The position numbers and the translations under genes were made by a program. 32,467 nt of DNA from an uncultured Clostridia bacterium (GTDB lineage: Bacteria; Bacillota; Clostridia; TANB77; CAG-508), in assembly GCA_947624525.1 (NCBI GenBank), contig CANQKT010000044.1:1-32467 (forward strand), in the 5' to 3' direction. Shown piece after piece: positions 13,084 through 20,745 of the stretch. The notes beneath the pieces are model-generated. The model made no database searches. It saw only the letters and a list, made by a program, of their open reading frames with translations, and was not told the DNA's origin. Position 1 is the first letter of the stretch. Each line of letters opens with the position of its first letter.

Positions 13084-14817
13084 ATGGATTTATATTTAAT
13101 TAGAAAAGCCCTGAGTAGTGGCAAGTCTATATATGATTTGCCATTAAAGGTTACACATTATTCAAGGGTTTCTACTGAAAAAGAACAGCAAAAAAATTCT
13201 TTGAAAAATCAGGATTCTTTTTATAGGGAAAAAATACTTTCAAATCCTAATTGGACTTATGTAGAAGGTTATACTGATAATGGAATTACTGGAACATCAA
13301 TAAAGAAAAGAAATGACTTCAATGAAATGATTGAAGATGGATTAAATCATAAGTTTGATTTGATTCTTACAAAAGAAGTCTGCAGGTTTGCTAGAAATAC
13401 ATTAGATACATTACAAATAACTAGACAATTATTATCTGAAGGGATTGGAGTTTTATTCGAATTAGATAACATTAATACTTTTGAAACAGAGGGAGAGCTT
13501 AGATTAACAATAATGGCATCACTTGCTCAAGATGAAAGTAGAAGAACATCAGAAAGAACTAAATTCGGATTTGCAAGGTCAATAGAAAAAGGAAGAGTAC
13601 TGGGTAATGATGCGATATGGGGTTATGAGAAAGATAAATGCAAGTTGACAATTATTGATGAAGAAGCCTATATTGTAAGGCGAATTTATGAAATATATTC
13701 AACTGGAAAAATAGGCATAAGAAAGGTTGGAGACAAACTAGCAATAGAGGGTATTTTTAATAGAAATGGCAATAAATTTAGTTATTCTACAATAAAAAGG
13801 ATTTTAACTAACCCTAAATACAAAGGCTTTTATTGTGGCAGAAAAAGTGAAACAATAGATTTCTTAAGTAAGCAAAGAGTTTTCTTTGATAAGGAAGAAT
13901 GGACTTTGTATAAAGCAGAGGAAGATATAGTACCTGCTATTGTTGATGAAAATTTATGGCAATTGTGCAATGATATATTAGAGGAAAGAGAAAATAGTTT
14001 TCATCAGCAAGGGTCTTGTCATCTTAGCCAATATAAATATTCTAAACTAATCTATTGTAAACACGATTATACTTCATACTGGAGAGGTAAATGGCGAGAA
14101 AGCTGTAAAGATGATTTTTGGCAATGCTCTAATTATAAAACCAATGGCATAAAAGGATGTCCTAATTGTATAACTATCTATACAAATGAACTAGATACAT
14201 TACTAAAGATGTTTTTTATTGATTTAAAGCAAAATGAGGATAAATTTATGAACAATATAGTAAGCAAGTTAAATGATATTGCAGATAACAACAAAAATCA
14301 AAAATACGAAGATATCAAGCCATTACAGGAAAAGTTAGATTCTATAAAAAATGAAAAAAAGAATCTAATTAAGTTATATAGTCTGGGTAAAATAGATAGC
14401 GATGAATTCGAGGAGATAAACAACGAATACAAATCAACCATTGCTAAATTAGAAAAACAGATTAGTTCAAAGGAGTATAATGGACAAATAGATAAAACAA
14501 AGGAAAATGCCCATAAATTCAAGAAGTACTTTAACTATGATCTAGATGCCAATAAAACTATAACAAAAGATTTTGTGAGGGAAAAGATAGAAAGAATATA
14601 TGTGGAAAAAATATCAGATTATCATGTAAAACTCTATATATGTTTAAAACTCGGATTAGAATTATCCGAGTCAGATAAGAAATGTATCTGTTTAGCTCTA
14701 ACCATGTGTATAGAAGGAGCCTTAGCTTTTAGTTTTACGCCATATCTTGAGCCTTGTTTTACCATTTCAGGTTCATCTAAAATAAGTTCATCCATAGAAG
14801 GTGTTACAATACCATAG
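13084..14817 (+). CDS. large serine recombinase 2, reading across the element-spoIVA junction
   Basis: 577 residues. Same layout as recombinase 1: catalytic S30 in HYSRVSTEKEQQ, CRFARNTLDTL, LAQDESRRTSERTKFG, recombinase domain (about 185-290), zinc-ribbon-type cysteines (KLIYCKHD, WQCSNYKTNGIKGCPNC), coiled coil about 395-465. The native-looking protein ends near ICLKLGLELSESDKK. From about codon 537 the frame passes the junction at 14693/14694, and its last 41 residues are spoIVA read in antisense. So this C-terminus exists only in the integrated state; excision would give a different ending from the element's other end. It overlaps truncated spoIVA convergently by 184 bases. A weak GGGAGTGA site precedes the ATG. 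The enzyme next to the junction, likely the one that excises the element (inference). Confidence 0.92.
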   Translation: MDLYLIRKALSSGKSIYDLPLKVTHYSRVSTEKEQQKNSLKNQDSFYREKILSNPNWTYVEGYTDNGITGTSIKKRNDFNEMIEDGLNHKFDLILTKEVCRFARNTLDTLQITRQLLSEGIGVLFELDNINTFETEGELRLTIMASLAQDESRRTSERTKFGFARSIEKGRVLGNDAIWGYEKDKCKLTIIDEEAYIVRRIYEIYSTGKIGIRKVGDKLAIEGIFNRNGNKFSYSTIKRILTNPKYKGFYCGRKSETIDFLSKQRVFFDKEEWTLYKAEEDIVPAIVDENLWQLCNDILEERENSFHQQGSCHLSQYKYSKLIYCKHDYTSYWRGKWRESCKDDFWQCSNYKTNGIKGCPNCITIYTNELDTLLKMFFIDLKQNEDKFMNNIVSKLNDIADNNKNQKYEDIKPLQEKLDSIKNEKKNLIKLYSLGKIDSDEFEEINNEYKSTIAKLEKQISSKEYNGQIDKTKENAHKFKKYFNYDLDANKTITKDFVREKIERIYVEKISDYHVKLYICLKLGLELSESDKKCICLALTMCIEGALAFSFTPYLEPCFTISGSSKISSSIEGVTIP

Positions 14818-15911
14818 CCTTTTGCTTTAACTTCTTCAAGAGCATAGGCAATTTTGTCATATTCCTTTTTAGTTTTAGAAAACTCTGCAATTGTTGCAAA
14901 TAAATCACCTTCATTTGAAATTTCAACACCAGAGATTTCGGTAATAATTTTATAAAATAACTCATCATGCAAGTTTATGGTAATATTAACTTCTCCGGTT
15001 CCAAGTTTAATTTCATTTAAAATACTTGAAGAAATAACATCTGTATTTTGAAGTTTACTAATAGTATTATCAACATTTTTTAATATTCTAACATTAGAAC
15101 ATGATTCTTTTATTTCATCAAACAATTCTTTTTTTAGCCAATGATTTTCATCTAATCTGTCAGCCCATTTTGGAAAGTTAATATTTATTCTTTCTATAGG
15201 AAATTCATATAAAATTTTACTGAAAATATTGTTAATATCGTCTAATTCTAGATTAGAACAATCTGTTGGAACTACAGCAGTTCCATATTTATCCTCCAAT
15301 TTACGAGCTAAATTTTTAGTAGATTCAGAATATGGAGAATCACTATTAAGAAGAATTATAAATGGTTTATTAAGTTCTTTTAATTCACGAACAACTCTTT
15401 CTTCTGCATCAATATAATCTTCTCTTGGAATATCTGTAATACTACCATCTGTAGTTACTAAAATGCCTATTGTGGAATGTTCTTGTATTACTTTTTTTGT
15501 ACCAATTTCAGCTGCTTGCTCAAATGGAATTTCTTCCTCAGACCATGGCGTTTTTACCATTCTAGGCATATCATCTTCTAAATAACCAATTGCATTGTTT
15601 ACAAGATATCCAACACAATCTACAAGTCTGGTTTTTAGTGATATGTTGTTTCCTATTGTTATTTCAACTGCTTCATTTGGAATGAATTTAGGTTCGGTGG
15701 TCATTATTGTTCTACCACCAGCACTTTGAGGTAGTTCATCTCTTGCACGTTCTTGTTTGTATGTATTATCAATGTTTGGTATTACTAGTAAATCCATAAA
15801 TCTTTTTATAAAGGTAGATTTACCAGTTCGCACAGGACCAACTACTCCAACATAAATATCACCATCTGTACGTTTGGCAATATCTTCATATAGTTTAAAA
15901 TTATTTTCCAT
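14634..15911 (-). CDS. spoIVA: stage IV sporulation protein A, interrupted (N-terminal part)
   Basis: SpoIVA is the mother-cell ATPase that polymerises on the forespore and forms the coat basement layer. Seen: Walker A GPVRTGKST (25-33), QSAGGRTIMTTEPKFIPNEA, LVDCVGY, the EHSTIGILVTTDGSI block, and the conserved EPEMVKQGSRYGVKLKAKAP-SIHMVRA segment. After A406 the family sequence should continue for about 85 more residues (B. subtilis SpoIVA is 492), including the EKQSEELV region and the C-terminal tip needed for forespore anchoring. Instead come 20 unrelated codons (KQIHFLSDSDNS and on) and a stop inside the mobile element. The start ATG at 15911 follows AAGGAGG. In this form the protein should not support spore coat assembly; excision of the element is expected to rebuild the gene. 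A permanently broken gene is the alternative. Confidence 0.93.
   Translation of the reverse strand: MENNFKLYEDIAKRTDGDIYVGVVGPVRTGKSTFIKRFMDLLVIPNIDNTYKQERARDELPQSAGGRTIMTTEPKFIPNEAVEITIGNNISLKTRLVDCVGYLVNNAIGYLEDDMPRMVKTPWSEEEIPFEQAAEIGTKKVIQEHSTIGILVTTDGSITDIPREDYIDAEERVVRELKELNKPFIILLNSDSPYSESTKNLARKLEDKYGTAVVPTDCSNLELDDINNIFSKILYEFPIERININFPKWADRLDENHWLKKELFDEIKESCSNVRILKNVDNTISKLQNTDVISSSILNEIKLGTGEVNITINLHDELFYKIITEISGVEISNEGDLFATIAEFSKTKKEYDKIAYALEEVKAKGYGIVTPSMDELILDEPEMVKQGSRYGVKLKAKAPSIHMVRAKQIHFLSDSDNSNPSFKHI
14649..14671 (-). terminator. terminator just inside the element for truncated spoIVA
   Basis: ACTCGGAT (14649-14656) pairs with ATCCGAGT (14664-14671). On the minus strand the stem is followed by TTTTAAAC. 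It would end spoIVA transcription soon after the junction, before the rest of the element is read in antisense. Confidence 0.5.
14688..14699. other. element-host attachment junction within spoIVA
   Basis: The break in SpoIVA similarity falls at 14693/14694, between the alanine codon of SIHMVRA and the following aspartate expected in the family. The plus-strand sequence here is CTGTTTAGCTCT. The crossover core must lie within a few bases; its exact extent cannot be set without the other end. Confidence 0.7.
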
Positions 15912-16013
15912 TTATAATTCCTCCTTAAATGTTTGTCTATTTAAACTTTATTAATTTATATTAGGGTTTGGTGAGGTTTATGACTAATTTTTTCTGTGGT
16001 TTTGTGGGAAGCC

Positions 16014-16172
16014 GTCAAAATCAATAGTTATGTAATGCAGTAAAATATATTAATATTCCGTTCGTTTGCTGGCGTTGGGGTTTGGGAGGAAGACTTTAGG
16101 TGGGGGCGCAAAACTGCGCACTCCACTGCATATTAATATATTTTACTGCATTACATAACTATTGATTTTGAC
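16014..16172. repeat. 43-bp perfect inverted repeat with GC-rich 73-nt loop
   Basis: Left arm 16014-16056 and right arm 16130-16172 are exact reverse complements (start GTCAAAATCAATAG). The loop 16057-16129 is strikingly G-rich and GC-rich compared with its surroundings and contains its own hairpin GCGCA-AAAC-TGCGC. It has no coding frame. It looks like a non-autonomous mobile repeat (MITE-like) or a structured RNA gene upstream of spoIVA. No clear target duplication flanks it. The rest of the 15912-16344 gap shows only the spoIVA ribosome binding site and a possible promoter for the next gene (TTTAAA-16-TATAAT at 16238-16265). Confidence 0.8.
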
Positions 16173-16344
16173 TACTCTACAAATTTAAAAAGTTAAACAA
16201 TAATCGAAAAAAATGTATTATGAAAACAAAATATTGATTTAAAAAAATATTTGTGCTAATATAATCATACTATATTTAGTAAGAATTTATTTCATATATA
16301 ATATGGAAGGATTTGGAAAAAATTTTTTAAAGGAAAGAGGAAAT

Positions 16345-17619
16345 ATGAGTAAAGAAGAGAAGGCAATTGAGATTTTAAAAAGATTTAAACAGGACCATGT
16401 TGTGAATTGGATGGAAAAATTAACTGAGGATGAAAAGGATAAATTGATAGAGCAAGTTTTGAATTTGAATATTGAGCAAGTAATAAATTTATATAATAAT
16501 TTAAGTAAAACTTTTGAAATAGAAAATAAAAAAATTGAAAAAATATCAGCCATTGATATAGACAAATTAGAAAAAGATGTATTTTTAAATTATAAAAATA
16601 TAGGAGAAAACATAATAAAGAATGGTCAATATGCTGTAATTACTATGGCAGGAGGTCAAGGAACACGTTTAGGTCATACAGGTCCAAAAGGTACTTTTAA
16701 GGTTAAATTAGACAATGGTGAAAAATATTTATTTCAAATAATAGTAGAATCTCTTCAAAAGGCAAATGAAAAGTATAATACAGTAATACCTTGGTACATA
16801 ATGACAAGTGAAGAAAATAATGATCAAACATTAGAGTTTTTAGAATTACACAATTATTTTGGATATCCACAAGATAAAGTGAAATTATTTGAACAAGGTA
16901 AAGCACCATTAATTTCTATAGCTGGAAAATTGTTAATAGGAAGGAATAAATTAATAAAGGAAGCATCAGATGGAAATGGAAGTATTTATAAATCTTTAGC
17001 TAAAAATGATATTATTGAAGAAATGAAAAAAAATAATATTAAATGGATTTTTGTAGGAGGAGTAGACAATATATTATTAAAGATAGTAGATCCATTATTA
17101 TTAGGAATTACAGTAAGTGAAGGAAATAAAATCGCATCTAAATCTGTAATAAAAAGAAATGCAAAAGAAAGAGCAGGAGTTTTCTGCAAAATTGATGGTA
17201 AGCCTAGTATAATCGAATATACAGAATTGCCAGAAGAAATGTCAGAAGAGGTAGATAGCAATGGAAATCTTGTATTTGGTGATGTAAATATTTTAAGTCA
17301 TTTATTTAATATAGAAGCTTTACAAGAGCTATCAACAAAAACTTTACCATATCATATTGCAGAGAAGAAATCAGATTACTTAGATGAAAATGGTAATTTG
17401 ATAAATCCAAAAGAAAAAAATGTATATAAATATGAATCTTTTATTTTTGATGCATTTTCATATTATAATGAAATGAGTATTCTAAGAGTAAAAAGAGAAG
17501 AGGAATTTGCTCCAATAAAAAATGCTGAAGGGAATGATAGCCCAGAAACTGCAATAAAATTATACAATGAAAAGATAAATAAAACAGACATGAAAACATT
17601 CACAAATTTACCAGTATAG
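16345..17619 (+). CDS. UDPGP-family UTP:sugar-phosphate uridylyltransferase
   Basis: 424 residues of the eukaryote-like UDPGP family (UDP-N-acetylglucosamine pyrophosphorylase or UDP-glucose pyrophosphorylase type). Nucleotide-binding motif MAGGQGTRLGHTGPKGTF (about 101-118), PWYIMTSEEN, FEQGKAPLIS in place of the family's FxQxxxP segment, VGGVDNILLKIVDP, and KERAGVFCKIDGKPSIIEYTEL. It makes a UDP-sugar plus pyrophosphate from UTP and a hexose 1-phosphate; the exact sugar cannot be read off. The start ATG at 16345 follows AAAGAGGAAAT; an upstream in-frame ATG at 16303 lacks a site. Length is normal for bacterial members. Single-gene unit ending at the terminator at 17688. Confidence 0.88.
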   Translation: MSKEEKAIEILKRFKQDHVVNWMEKLTEDEKDKLIEQVLNLNIEQVINLYNNLSKTFEIENKKIEKISAIDIDKLEKDVFLNYKNIGENIIKNGQYAVITMAGGQGTRLGHTGPKGTFKVKLDNGEKYLFQIIVESLQKANEKYNTVIPWYIMTSEENNDQTLEFLELHNYFGYPQDKVKLFEQGKAPLISIAGKLLIGRNKLIKEASDGNGSIYKSLAKNDIIEEMKKNNIKWIFVGGVDNILLKIVDPLLLGITVSEGNKIASKSVIKRNAKERAGVFCKIDGKPSIIEYTELPEEMSEEVDSNGNLVFGDVNILSHLFNIEALQELSTKTLPYHIAEKKSDYLDENGNLINPKEKNVYKYESFIFDAFSYYNEMSILRVKREEEFAPIKNAEGNDSPETAIKLYNEKINKTDMKTFTNLPV

Positions 17620-17687
17620 AAAAGTCAAAAATATATACTCTAGTTTTGCAGAATTATTTTTTGACGATTACTGTAAGCGCAAAAAAG

Positions 17688-17729
17688 TAACAAATCTTGA
17701 ATTGGATTATACCACTTCAAGATTTGTTA
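17688..17729. terminator. bidirectional terminator between convergent genes
   Basis: Arms TAACAAATCTTGAA and TTCAAGATTTGTTA around a 14-base loop, followed by TTTTTAA on the plus side and (after one C) TTTTTT on the minus side. Serves the UDPGP gene and the convergent membrane-protein gene. Confidence 0.8.
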
Positions 17730-17767
17730 TTTTTAATAAAAAAGCCCACATTGCCAAAACACAATGC

Positions 17768-18146
17768 TTACATTTCTTGGTCACCTGGTAAAAAGTAATC
17801 AACAACACCATAAACCAAAGCACCTATGATAGCTGCAATCCAAGAAATTGAATAACCAGCAACGAAATATTGTGTTACATACAACACAACAGCAGCTAAT
17901 ACAAAACCAACAAATCCTTTACCAAAAGAACTTGCATGAAGTCCTGTAAATTTTGTTATTAAATAATCTATAACAGAAAGCACAATTGTAGCAGCTGCTA
18001 GTGCCCAGATATTATTTATTGTAAAACCAGGAGTGAAGAATGCAGTAATAGCAAGAACTATGGCAGCAGTTATTAACCTACCAACAATTTGCCAAACTGT
18101 GCTTGCTCCACTGTTAGAACCGTGTATTTACTTGATTTTCTGACAT
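17768..18146 (-). pseudogene. YvlD/phage-holin-4-2 family membrane protein, frameshifted near start
   Basis: The main frame encodes about 115 residues with four hydrophobic segments: VWQIVGRLITAAIVLAITAF, IWALAAATIVLSVIDYL, FGKGFVGFVLAAVVLYVTQY and WIAAIIGALVYGVVDYFL, plus the TPGFTI motif. This is the pattern of the Phage_holin_4_2/YvlD family (small four-helix membrane proteins of unknown role). The good start (ATG at 18146 after AGGAGG) is in another frame: it reads MSENQVNT then hits a stop. Removing one base near 18122 joins it as MSENQVNTGSNSGASTVW. So this is a one-base insertion or a sequencing error. A GTG at 17983 would start a protein lacking the first two helices and is unlikely. 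Confidence 0.7.
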
Positions 18147-18299
18147 ATGAATAACCTCCTTATAAAAAGAATGAAGTAATTTAAAATTACATTCATTGTT
18201 ATTATTTACGAAAAATTTTTTATTATGCTTAAATATGAATAATTTTTTTGGAAAGTTGGCAAAATAAAATAAAATCCAAAAAATTCAAGGAGAAGATAT

Positions 18300-18974
18300 A
18301 TGTTAGTTTTATTTATTAGATCAATATTAATATACATAGTAGTTTTAATTGTGATGAGATTAATGGGAAAAAGAGAAATCGGACAACTTCAGCCTTTTGA
18401 ATTGGTTATTTCAATAATGATTGCGGACTTAGCTGTAACTCCTATAAGTAATAGTGGAATTCCAATAACGAATGGAATAATGCCAATATTAGGCTTACTT
18501 GTTATGAATTTACTAATATCAATAGGAAATATGAAAAGTTTAAAAATTAGACAATTAATTTCAGGGAAACCTTCTATATTAATATATAGAGGAAAAATAG
18601 ATGAGAAGGTTATGAGAAAGGAAAGATTCACAATTAATGAGTTGCAAGAAAGGTTAAGAGACAAAAATGTTATGAATTTGGGAGATGTTGAATATGCAAT
18701 ATTAGAAACAGGTGGTCAAATTAATGTTATACAGAAACCAAATAAAAGAGGTACAATACCAGAAGACTTTAATATGGAACCTGATTATGAAGGTATTTCC
18801 TATGATTTAGTAGTTGATGGAATAATTATGTATGATAATTTAAGTATTTTAGGTAAAGACTATAAATGGTTGAAAACACAGGTAAAAAAATTTGGATACA
18901 AGCCAGAAGAAGCTTTGATTGTAACTATTGATGGTAAAGGGCAGTTCTTTTGCCAGAAGAAAGAAATTAGTTAA
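18300..18974 (+). CDS. YetF/DUF421-family membrane protein
   Basis: 224 residues. The N-terminal part carries three hydrophobic segments (LFIRSILIYIVVLIVMRLMG, ELVISIMIADLAVTPIS, IMPILGLLVMNLLISIG) with the family signature RLMGKREIGQLQPFELVI. Then the cytoplasmic DUF421 domain: GKPSILIYRGKIDEKVMRK, ELQERLRDKNVMNLGDVEYA, ILETGGQINVI. Family known in Bacillus as YetF/YdfR/YkjA, membrane proteins of unknown function linked to the spore or envelope. AAGGAG lies eight bases before the ATG. Followed by a DUF4363 gene, the usual clostridial pairing. Confidence 0.88.
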   Translation: MLVLFIRSILIYIVVLIVMRLMGKREIGQLQPFELVISIMIADLAVTPISNSGIPITNGIMPILGLLVMNLLISIGNMKSLKIRQLISGKPSILIYRGKIDEKVMRKERFTINELQERLRDKNVMNLGDVEYAILETGGQINVIQKPNKRGTIPEDFNMEPDYEGISYDLVVDGIIMYDNLSILGKDYKWLKTQVKKFGYKPEEALIVTIDGKGQFFCQKKEIS

Positions 18975-19044
18975 ATTTTTAAAAAAGTATAATAATTAGT
19001 TTATAGGTATATCTACGTGAAAACCTAAATATTGCAAGGAGTAT

Positions 19045-19461
19045 GTGATATTTATTATATCAAAAAGGATTATGAAGAAAGAAATTATATTAGTTATTTT
19101 TATTATTTCAGCTATTGTTGTAGCAAATTTTGTTTCTCAAAATTATATTAATAATTTTTTTAATAGTATTTCTGAGGATTTGAATAATGTTGAGAGCAAA
19201 ATGTCAAGCAATGATGTTAAAACGGAAGATTTAGAAAAAGATATAGAGGACATTAAGAATAAGTGGAATGACAAGCATGATTATATTGCCTGTTTTATAG
19301 AACATGATTTGCTTGATAAAGTAGAAATGCAATTCGTTACCATTGGTACTAATATTAAAGTAGAGGATTATAATAGAAGTATAGATGAGGTAGAAAAGTG
19401 TAAATTTATGTTAGAACTTATTAGAGATAAGGATGTATTAAGTACTATAAATATTTTTTAA
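19045..19461 (+). CDS. DUF4363-family protein
   Basis: Up to 138 residues: an N-terminal hydrophobic anchor (IILVIFIISAIVVANFV) followed by a soluble helical domain with the family's D(I/L)ED.K..W...H and IEHDLLDKVE pattern, ending with helical repeats. Function unknown; in clostridia it commonly follows a DUF421 gene, as here (70 bases after). The start is uncertain: GTG at 19045 is only three bases from AGGAG, and ATG at 19072 (MKKEII) has a weak AAAGG. The shorter form gives a cleaner membrane anchor. Ends before a terminator at 19468. Confidence 0.75.
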   Translation: MIFIISKRIMKKEIILVIFIISAIVVANFVSQNYINNFFNSISEDLNNVESKMSSNDVKTEDLEKDIEDIKNKWNDKHDYIACFIEHDLLDKVEMQFVTIGTNIKVEDYNRSIDEVEKCKFMLELIRDKDVLSTINIF

Positions 19462-19467
19462 CAAGTG

Positions 19468-19504
19468 AGTAGGAACTAAATGATTAATCCATTTAGTTCC
19501 TACT
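19468..19504. terminator. bidirectional terminator
   Basis: 15-bp arms AGTAGGAACTAAATG and CATTTAGTTCCTACT with a seven-base loop, between the convergent DUF4363 and HD-domain genes. Confidence 0.75.
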
Positions 19505-19508
19505 TAAT

Positions 19509-20024
19509 TTATATGATTATTATACATAAACTAAAAAATAAGTAGGCAAGTCTTAAAAATTTTTTTGAAAGAATGTTTTTGCGATAATAGCTAAAGCTTT
19601 CATTCATTGCACTATATTTATCAACAAATGTTACTATATAGCTTTCAACATATTTAGGAGGATTAATAGTTAATGGCCACATATGTTTTAAAATTATGTC
19701 TTGTTCTTTTTCTGATAATTTAAAAAGCTTGTTAGCATTTTCTAATGCTGTTTTAGGATGAGTAAATGCGTGTAGACCTTTTCGACCATTAGTTCTATAC
19801 CTCCAGTCATAAAGAAACAAGTCATGCAACATGGCTGCTCTTGTAGCTGAAATGTAATCAAGTTTTAGTTTTTTACAAAGTTTATAGCTAATAAACGAAA
19901 CTTTCATACAGTGATCATAACATGACGTATCATAATGCTGTTTGAATTTTCTCATTTCTTGAACTGTTTGGTTTTCTATGATATCTTCTATTATAATTTT
20001 AAATTCATTATCATTTTTTAACAA
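19509..20024 (-). CDS. HD-domain phosphohydrolase-like protein
   Basis: 171 residues with the HD superfamily metal motifs in order: YDHCMKVSFIS (first His), AAMLHDLFLYDW (HD pair), HAFTHPKTALENA, ILKHMWPL, and FVDKYSAM (last Asp). This is the compact clostridial family of HD hydrolases of unknown substrate. The last 20 residues (LRLAYLFFSLCIIII) are hydrophobic, perhaps a membrane tail. The start is TTG at 20024, eight bases after AAAGGAG. Monocistronic between a shared terminator and a 312-base upstream gap. Confidence 0.83.
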   Translation of the reverse strand: MLKNDNEFKIIIEDIIENQTVQEMRKFKQHYDTSCYDHCMKVSFISYKLCKKLKLDYISATRAAMLHDLFLYDWRYRTNGRKGLHAFTHPKTALENANKLFKLSEKEQDIILKHMWPLTINPPKYVESYIVTFVDKYSAMNESFSYYRKNILSKKFLRLAYLFFSLCIIII

Positions 20025-20242
20025 GGCAAAATCTCCTTTACTGGGTTATAATTATATTATACTATATATTTTGCTAAAAATATATAATTTTATGAAATTT
20101 TATTTATGTTTTTGTTTGCTAATTGCAGGGGCACCCAAAGTATAATGTATGTTTATAAATCTTTTGAAATGGTAATAATAAATTAAGAAGAAGTTTTGTA
20201 GTTAATACTTTTGTAGAAAAATGTCTTTGATGATAGTGTTGA

Positions 20243-20270
20243 AAAAAACAAAACTTTTGTTTTGTTTTTT
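20243..20270 (+). terminator. orphan intrinsic terminator
   Basis: AAAAAACAAAAC pairs with GTTTTGTTTTTT around a TTTT loop, T-rich 3' side. No plus-strand coding gene ends before it. Confidence 0.65.
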
Positions 20271-20272
20271 TA

Positions 20273-20301
20273 TTGACTATTCTTTTTTTTAATGTTACAA
20301 T
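20273..20301 (+). promoter_or_regulatory. promoter of the small coiled-coil gene (TTGACT-17-TACAAT)
   Basis: TTGACT at 20273-20278, 17-bp spacer, TACAAT at 20296-20301, 36 bases before the ATG at 20337. Confidence 0.65.
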
Positions 20302-20336
20302 AGTTATAATGATTTTGTTATTGAAGGGGTGATTTT

Positions 20337-20603
20337 ATGCATACATCAGATTCAACTAATAAAGCACTGGAAGAACAAATCGAACAAATAAACAAAACAC
20401 TAGATGAATTAAAAAAAAATCAAGGTGAAGAACTATCTTTATTACAAAAAAACCATGCAGTAAATATGAAAAAATTAGACAAAATACAAGAATATAATAA
20501 AATATCTGATATGACAAACCAAGTATTTGAAAAAAGGTTACAGGGAATTGAAAATGCTATAATTAAATTAAATAATAGTCTTTCAGGGAAAAATAGCAAA
20601 TAA
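20337..20603 (+). CDS. small coiled-coil protein, unknown function
   Basis: 88 residues, highly charged and helical, with heptad-like leucine/isoleucine spacing (LEEQIEQINKTLDELKKN, MTNQVFEKRLQGIENAIIKL). No signal peptide or membrane helix. Not recognised. A good ribosome binding site (GAAGGGGTGA), own promoter at 20273 and own terminator at 20616 support a real monocistronic gene. Confidence 0.7.
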   Translation: MHTSDSTNKALEEQIEQINKTLDELKKNQGEELSLLQKNHAVNMKKLDKIQEYNKISDMTNQVFEKRLQGIENAIIKLNNSLSGKNSK

Positions 20604-20615
20604 CAAAAGATGAAA

Positions 20616-20672
20616 AAGTAAAATAAAAGTGGTTTATTATAAACTACTTTTGGTTTTACTTTTTTAAATACT
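20616..20672 (+). terminator. terminator of the small coiled-coil gene
   Basis: An interrupted long stem: AAGTAAAA pairs with TTTTACTT, and AAAAGTGGTTTAT with ATAAACTACTTTT inside it, ending in TTTTTT. Confidence 0.7.
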
Positions 20673-20745
20673 ATATTGTATAGAATAATATGAAAATCAT
20701 AGTTATATCATGTGTTAAGATAAAAAAGTGGAGAAAAGAGGAAAT

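Larger units (their letters stand above)
1..14693. mobile_element. intervening element inserted in spoIVA (left end outside window)
   Basis: Seen: the minus-strand spoIVA reading frame loses family similarity after the alanine codon at 14694-14696 and stops 20 codons later. A large serine recombinase gene lies at the junction and a paralogue lies beside it. All genes to the left are accessory types (XRE repressors, receiver proteins, split sigma factor, recombinases), and no spoIVA 3' part occurs on either strand down to position 1. Known: sporulation genes such as sigK are split in some spore formers by elements excised by serine recombinases in the mother cell. Inferred: the whole left part is one element of at least 14.7 kb. 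I cannot exclude nested insertions (the GC-rich cassette at 6.8-8.2 kb looks like one), nor that the far left belongs to another element. No conjugation or phage structural genes are visible. Confidence 0.75.
20025..20336. other. intergenic region with an orphan -10 and terminator (possible small RNA)
   Basis: No gene is visible. A TATAAT at 20141-20146 (no good -35 at normal spacing) lies about 100 bases before a perfect 12-bp terminator stem (20243-20254 and 20259-20270, ending in TTTTTTT). A short plus-strand RNA could lie between them. The promoter of the next gene follows at 20273. Confidence 0.35.

Noticed and set aside
14634..14693. Native C-terminus of SpoIVA
   Set aside because: The 20 codons do not resemble the family, are antisense of recombinase 2, and leave the protein about 85 residues short.
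14697..14817. Possible extra conserved domain at the end of recombinase 2
   Set aside because: The residues are exactly the antisense of spoIVA codons upstream of the junction, so they are read-through, not a domain.
15912..16013. Sigma-E promoter for spoIVA
   Set aside because: I looked for the ATA and CATANNNT elements upstream of the ATG but found no convincing pair at 13-14 bp spacing, so none is claimed.
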